A stretch of 64,000 nt of DNA from Laccaria trichodermophora. Lineage: Eukaryota > Basidiomycota > Agaricomycetes > Agaricales > Hydnangiaceae. A program made the position numbers and the translations under genes. The stretch covers positions 1,860,001-1,924,000 of the forward strand of contig JACTVC010000004.1 in assembly GCA_018417955.1 (NCBI GenBank), given 5' to 3'. The notes beneath the pieces were generated by a model. It ran no database searches and was not told the DNA's origin. It was given only the letters and a program-made list of their open reading frames with translations. This document shows, piece after piece, positions 58,716-64,000 of this stretch; the stretch's first letter is position 1; each line of letters opens with the position of its first letter.

Positions 58716-59382
58716 CAACTACCCATTCTGATATAAGATGCATTTTGGCAAAGTATCCATTCTGATTGCTTCAGATAACAGCACTGGCTGTGCCTTTATG
58801 GCATCATCCCGAATGATGAAGGGACTCTGCTGCTTCATAACCTCCATATACCACTCATAAAAGTCCTTCTCCAATATACCCAACCCCACACTCTCCCATG
58901 TCGCCCCGCCTTGCGCCAACATGTACCGCACAACCTGACTACAAGTTTTCTTCGTCATCACGCACTTTTCGCAAGTCACTCAGTTGGACTTCACCACCAG
59001 ACTCATGGTGCAAGGCACCTCCTTCAACGCACAAACCTCACATGTCTAGAGAAAGATCAACGAGAAATTTTGGGGTCATGAGAATACTCACCAAGTTCAA
59101 CCTCTTGTTGAACGCTTCATCACTTTTTGTCTTCCGCAACCATTCGAACTCCTTACTGCAAAAACAGTACACCACCTCCATGATCTTCACCAACCACACC
59201 TGCTTCCCATCCTTGTTGACCACAGGCTTATATCCCTTAACCTTTTGTTTCTTCATCATCGCATTCCAAGCTTCAAAAAGGTTGTGTTGGGTCAACTCAC
59301 ATAGTTTCTGGGCCTCTTGTGACCACTGGCCACGTTTGAATTGCTTGTATAACTGGATTTTGTGTTTGAGCTCGCTGCTCAT
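58716..59382 (-). pseudogene. CxxC-motif orphan gene, broken by a stop
   Basis: Reverse-strand exon 1 59382-59092 (ATG, MSSELKHKIQLYKQFK) and exon 2 from 59045, joined by a 46-bp intron (GTGAGT...CTCTAG). After the splice the product reads TCEVCALKEVPC, an in-frame TGA at 58,982-58,980, then TCEKCVMTKKTC and ends with LPKCILYQNG before a stop. Two Cys-x2-Cys-xn-Cys units suggest a zinc-binding module like those of uncharacterised basidiomycete proteins with downstream coiled coils. The reading is shorter than expected for such genes and abuts the palindrome. Function unknown. Confidence 0.55.
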
Positions 59383-60179
59383 ACGTGATAGGAGAAGAAG
59401 AGAAGTCGACAATTAGTCACCATCACATCCAGTCATGTCCTCTTGGGAATCGGACTCAAGCGGGGGGTACTTTCATGAACCATCCCTGTGACCTACAAAC
59501 CTTTATTCCTAACCCACACAAACAACCCTCACTTATGCAAACAACCTTCGTCGACCTTGTACTCAAGTATCCAATGCCAAGCTAAGAAGAACAAGCATCT
59601 ATTGTTCATTGCACTTGCCAAGACTCCCTCCCATCGTCTTGCCATCACTTCTTCACAATAAACCCTTGCCGACCTTATACTCAAGTATCCATCGCTGAGC
59701 CAAGCAGCACCAACACCTATTGTTCTCAACCCACCAAGACTTCCTCCATCGCCTTACCATTTCCTTCACAAGAAGATTCCAACTCTGACTCCTACCTATT
59801 GTCTCCATCGTCATTGTACTCCCTTCTTACATATTGTTCTCCTTATTTTTCTATCTTGTTCCTTCATTACCATTACCCATCCCCAAATATGGGCCTCAGT
59901 ATCCTCAACTCATATAAATACCTCTCACATGTACTAGTATACCTCATCCTTGATATTAAAGTTGTTTCTGTCTCATTCTCTATTCTCGTCTCAGTTCTCA
60001 TCTTGTGTCTCTTACTAACTCGCCTCACCCTTGAACTTCTACACCGGAAGTCACCTATGCTGAGTTCCTTTGTAACTCTCTCACAACTAACTTTGAACTT
60101 AGTAATGCAGCAGAACTGGCAATATGTAAGTAAGATGATGTTAATCCTTCAACCTCATCCCCATAACCTAGACAGAGCC
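59383..60179 (+). other. unassigned interval with a diverged tandem duplication
   Basis: 59,537-59,655 and 59,656-59,772 are an old tandem duplication (shared words ACTCAAGTATCCA, CACCTATTGTTC/CATCTATTGTTC, CTTCACAA). No gene recognised. A hydrophobic frame at 59,799-60,344 runs into the F4 array and is not credible. Confidence 0.45.
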
Positions 60180-61853
60180 AAGGACACCATAAACTACATG
60201 TCAACTACAAACTTTTGTAGTCTCAAAAAGCAGACACTACAAACTTTTCTCCTGAAAAAGCACACACTACAACCTTTATTGATGAAAAAGCACACACTAC
60301 AAACCTTTGTAGTCTCAAAAAGTGGACACTACAAACTTTTCTAATGAAAATGCACACACTTTGTAGTCTCAAAAAGTGGAGACTACAAACTTTTCAAATG
60401 GAAAAGTGCACACCAAACTTTTGTAGTCCCAAAAGGCAGACACTACAAACCTTTCTAAGGAAAAAATGAACACTACAAAATTTTGTAATGATGAAAAGCA
60501 GACACTACAAACTTTGTAGTCTGGATATGCTTTTAACCCTAACCCTAACTTTGTAGTCTAAGTCCAAGCTTTTGTAGTCTAAGTCCGACTTTTGTAGTCT
60601 ATCAGTAAACTTTGTAGTCTATGTCTGACTTTTGTAGTCTTTTGTATTGTATCAGTAAACTTTGTAGTCTCAGTCCAACTTTTGTAGTCTATCAGTAAAC
60701 TCGACTTTTGTAGTCTTTTGTAGTTTGTCAGTAAAATTTGTAGTCTAAGTCTGACTTTTGTAGTCTATCAATAAACTTTGTAGTCTAAGTCTGACTTTTG
60801 TAGTCTATCAATAAACTTTGTAGTCTAAGTCTGACTTTTGTAGTCTATTAGTAAACTTTGTAGTCTATGTCTGACTTTTTGGTAGTCTATGGTAGACTTT
60901 TATAGTCTGTCAGTGTCAATTTCTTTTCTAGGGCATGCACCTTCCTTTTTTGGTCATTTTTCCCATGATACAATAATTGTAGCCCTTTCTTTTAGCTTTC
61001 TAAATATACTGAAATCATGTTGTTTGGTTTTGTTTTCATGGAGAAAAACACACAAAACAAAAAAAAACATGACACTTTTGAAATTCCTTTACCTCATATC
61101 TTCATAACAGGAGCACTTCAGAATATAATTCAAACAGATTCAGGAAGCTACAGTGTAGGGCTACAACTTTGGTTTTTTGACCATTTTTGGTAATTGGTCA
61201 TGTGACCATCATCCCAACATCCCATTACATGGACCCTGATAGGTAACAACATTCTCCTCTTAATTTTCGTCACTTGTGGTCAAACCAGGTGATGTTTCCT
61301 CTTTGGGATGGACTGTGAAGTGGACCCTGAAGGCAGTACCTGATGTTCTGTGCACCATTCATATCTGTTTCCCATTTTTTTGCTATGATGCTAGGCAGAA
61401 ATGAAATACCTAAATATTGCAATGAAACAGAAATGAAATACTCAAAATATTGCAATGAAACAGAAATGAAATACCAAAAATGTTGCAATGAAACAGAAAT
61501 AAAATACCTAAATATTGTAATGAAAAATGATGCCAGGCAGGAATGAAATACCAAAAATATCACAATGAAACAGAAATGAAATACCAAAATATTGCAATGA
61601 AACAGAAATGAAATACCAACAATATCACAATGAAAAATTGTCCTGGGAAGAAATGAAATAAAGTGGGGGAAAAAAATGAAATGAAATCCTGGGGAGGAAT
61701 GAAATAGAAATGAAATTGCAATGATATAAAGCCTTGGGAAGAAATGAGATGCATCTCATAAGGTTTGCCTTATGTATTTCATTTTATAAAAAGCTAGGCA
61801 ATGATCAAATCGTTGTGCAGGCAATTGCCTGTAGTTTATCATAAAAAGTGGTT
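60180..61853 (-). repeat. F-family repeat, copy F4 (most complete)
   Basis: Reverse orientation. 60,190-60,920 is an array of TTTGTAGTCT-type units (AAGTCTGACTTTTGTAGTCT), 60,930-61,200 the conserved core, 61,260-61,350 the GGACCCTGAAGGCAGTACC block, 61,390-61,760 ATTTCAT-type units, ending CTGTAGTTTATCATAAAAAG near 61,850. It mirrors F1 over its whole length. Within the array AACCCTAACCCTAAC occurs at 60,535-60,549. Confidence 0.7.
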
Positions 61854-61968
61854 CTCAACTCCTCCGTTGGGGCCGTAACATTTACGTGGAGTGTAGTTAA
61901 CAATGTATGTAGATAGGGAATGTAGATGTAACATCCAGTAAATTTGATATTAAATCTGGTGTTGTTCA

Positions 61969-62652
61969 CAAGGGGGCTCCGGCAATAGAATGCCAGACCG
62001 GAACCCAGTTAGTTAGTCCAAGCGTCGGTCCCAAAAAAAAAATTGGAAGCCTCGACAACTAAGGTCCCAAATCATCATAGAATGTTGTATCAACTTACCA
62101 GGACCCAGCTGGACCTCCAGGCATGTTATTCAGTGTCATAGAGTTCAAATACCAGTAGTTTTGGCTGTGTCTAAGTACATAATCATGCTTATGCAACCAA
62201 AAGTCATCTTATCACAATCACACAAACACTTTTCAAATCTACAACACGAAAATGGAACCTGTGACACAATCTCAGGCAAGTAGTAAAGCTTCTGTCGATA
62301 GAATCACTTACCAGTCATGTTGACAGGGAAGTATGGAACCAACATCACAATTAGTGGAACTGGATCCAGTTCTCGATGATGAAGGACACGCTGTATGTCC
62401 ACAATCTCTCGAATCTCACAATTTGTCATATGGGGTCAAAAATCTGTTGTGAAACCAAAGCAAAATGTGATAAGGAGAAGAATAAGAAGTCTGCACGACA
62501 CGTGCTCAAGGAAGAGGGAAGTGAGGCCGCAGATGACGTAGAATTACCATATTTGGACATGTGCCTGATTACATAGTTAGTTAGTCCACCTAAAGTTGAG
62601 GGGAAAAAAAAATTGACCCCAGGTCTTTTTTTTCAATGCCGGAGCCCCCTTG
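61969..62652. mobile_element. non-autonomous hAT-like element
   Basis: A 684-bp unit with perfect 16-bp inverted ends CAAGGGGGCTCCGGCA. Flanks GTTGTTCA (61,961-61,968) and GTCGTTCA (62,653-62,660) match 7 of 8. An 8-bp duplication and CA(A/G)GGG ends are typical of hAT elements. Subterminal GTTAGTTAGTCCA words are repeated directly near both ends. No transposase is encoded; a short internal frame at 62,376-62,576 is unrecognised. Confidence 0.75.
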
Positions 62653-62916
62653 GTCGTTCATAATGTGCAGCAGCTTTTCCTGGTTTTCCTGGTAGTTGCT
62701 CAGGGCATGCGATCCTTCCAGTTTACAGAGGGTGGATATTCGTGGAGGAGGTGTGCTTGAAGTCTACTCCATCCAGTCACTGAACTGTCTGTAAGTACTT
62801 ACAGGTTGCGGGAAGATTGTTACAAATGTTACAAAGAGACATCTACGAGAGATTAAGGATATTGTTGATCAACAACAAATTTGATCACAAGGTTGCCCTC
62901 GACTGCCATCATCCCT

Positions 62917-64000
62917 TTGAAAACCGCGCTCAGACACATCCCCTCGCCCTCTTGGATCGTTTAACCGTGTGTCTGTCCACTCAAGGTAATCGAGTACGTG
63001 TCTCTTAGATCCATCCAGCCCTCCTCTCGCTGACGAGTCATCCAGTGCCGCCCAAGTCTCCTACTGGCACATACCGGTCACCGTCTGGCATGACACTTTC
63101 TCAAGCAGCATATACAGTGACTAGGCAAAAGTCTTGCACCACACAAATAATTCTATATCCTCTCCAAGTTCAAGGGAATAGTTACCATATATATATGGTA
63201 ATATACAGATATCCTATATACATCTTTGACATGAATATGAGATCTGGATCTCATGCCCTGCTCCATGTAGGAAAAAGTGAAAAAACTAGGGTTTTTAGAG
63301 TTTTACAGATACTTCATGTGAGGGTCTGAAAAAATGTGAAGAATTAAGTACTTGCTAATCCAAGTATACAGCACTTTGAATCATATCAATTGGATTAATT
63401 GTCGTTGAGATATAGGTGTAAGAAACAGGCTTGTTTTGGTCAAATGTGGTGAAATAGTCCATATTTCACCAAAACAAGCCCTTTTCTTACATCTATATCT
63501 CAACAACCGCTAATCCAATTGATATGATTCAAAGTGCTGTATACTTGGATTAGCAAGTACTTAATTCTTCACATTTTTTCAGACCCTCACATGAAGTATC
63601 TGTGAAACTCTAAAAACCCTAGTTTTTTCACTTTTTCCTACATGGAGCAGAGCATGAGATCCAGATCTCATATTTATGTCAAAGATGTATATAGGATATC
63701 TGTATATTACCATATATATATGGTAACTATTCCCTCATACTTGGAGAGGATATAGAATTATTTGTGTGGTGCAAGACTTTTGCCTGGTCACTGTACCCTG
63801 CCCGTCAACCTGAGGACTGGAGGACGAGTCTGGAAGATTGCATCACGCACGGTATGTCCACGCTCTATCCCTCTCTATGTTCAGTTTTGACAATGCGTTC
63901 ATTAGTACCGCACCATCCCCTCAGACTCGGTTCACACACACCAGGGATGAGCTCCGGTTCCTACGACGATGTGCTGAGGACGACTCGTGGCAGAAATGAG
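62917..64000 (+). repeat. segment P, copy 2, interrupted by a MITE and cut by the window end
   Basis: Matches 6,993-7,390 (shared words such as GTTTAACCGTGTGTCTGTCC, ACGAGTCATCCAGTGCCGC, GACTGGAGGACGAG). The mariner-type MITE at 63,115-63,793 splits it. The conserved intron-like stretch lies at about 63,851-63,904. It continues beyond 64,000. Confidence 0.7.
63115..63793. mobile_element. foldback Tc1/mariner-type MITE
   Basis: A 679-bp unit, nearly one long palindrome, starting CAGTGACTAGGCAAAAGTC and ending with the reverse complement CAGTGACCAGGCAAAAGTC. It is flanked by TA on both sides (63,113-63,114 and 63,794-63,795). The paralogous segment has AGCATATACCCTG with a single TA at the same point, confirming TA duplication on insertion. 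CAGT ends and TA target are the Tc1/mariner hallmark. It has no coding capacity. Confidence 0.9.

Noticed and set aside
60535..60549. Telomere-like AACCCTAACCCTAAC
   Set aside because: Only about two and a half units inside a repeat array; too short to mark a telomere or fusion point.
60190..60900. Regularly spaced TTTGTAGTCT units as a CRISPR or satellite centromere
   Set aside because: Spacing is irregular, the units diverge, and they belong to the F repeat; the array is too short for a centromere.

Overview
The window looks like a transposon-rich stretch of a basidiomycete (Agaricomycete) genome. Evidence: introns of 46-62 bp with GT-AG ends in nearly every interpretable gene; a KDZ-family transposase beside a TET/JBP oxygenase; an NB-ARC/TPR NLR-type gene; decayed Helitron, hAT and Ty3/Gypsy proteins of the kind abundant in mushroom-forming fungi; and no bacterial gene organisation. 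I see no rRNA gene, CRISPR array or convincing functional tRNA.

Layout. 1-657 is the tail of a broken hAT transposase, cut by an uncharacterised repeat family ('F', copies at about 0.66-2.2, 16.2-16.6, 56.7-58.7 and 60.2-61.9 kb). 2.2-12.7 kb is mostly unassigned, with gene remnants and one arm of a segment duplicated at the right edge of the window. 12.76-15.27 kb holds an intact four-exon NLR-like STAND ATPase with C-terminal TPRs. 17.0-17.9 kb is a small unassigned gene. A decayed Helitron (18.3-33.5 kb) is split by a young 9.3-kb Ty3/Gypsy-type retrotransposon (20,576-29,903) with 1,087-bp LTRs. From 33.5 to 42.9 kb there is a nest of four 1.6-1.9 kb elements (A-D) with 9-bp target duplications, inserted into and around a chromodomain Ty3 relic.

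The centrepiece is a 12,576-bp element at 43,706-56,281 with 88-bp terminal inverted repeats. It holds four multi-exon genes whose reading frames stay open across every inferred splice site: an HMG-box-like gene (-), a gene with an RNase H1 hybrid-binding (viroplasmin-like) domain (+), a TET/JBP-family 2OG-Fe(II) dioxygenase (-) and a KDZ transposase (+). They form two divergent pairs (HMG-like/HBD and TET/KDZ). Basidiomycete TET/JBP genes riding on KDZ transposons are an established association. This copy looks complete and possibly mobile, so the catalogue of gene partners, the doubled motif in the termini and the subterminal arrays are the useful parts.

To the right lie a near-perfect 736-bp-arm palindrome, a broken CxxC-type gene, a further F copy, a non-autonomous hAT-like element and a foldback Tc1/mariner-type MITE whose empty site is preserved in the paralogous segment at 7.1 kb. 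A recurring signal is that the in-frame nonsense codons checked by eye in the decayed TE genes are TGA, mostly where the family has arginine. This is the pattern expected from C-to-T change at CGA codons, and is notable next to a gene for 5-methylcytosine oxidation.
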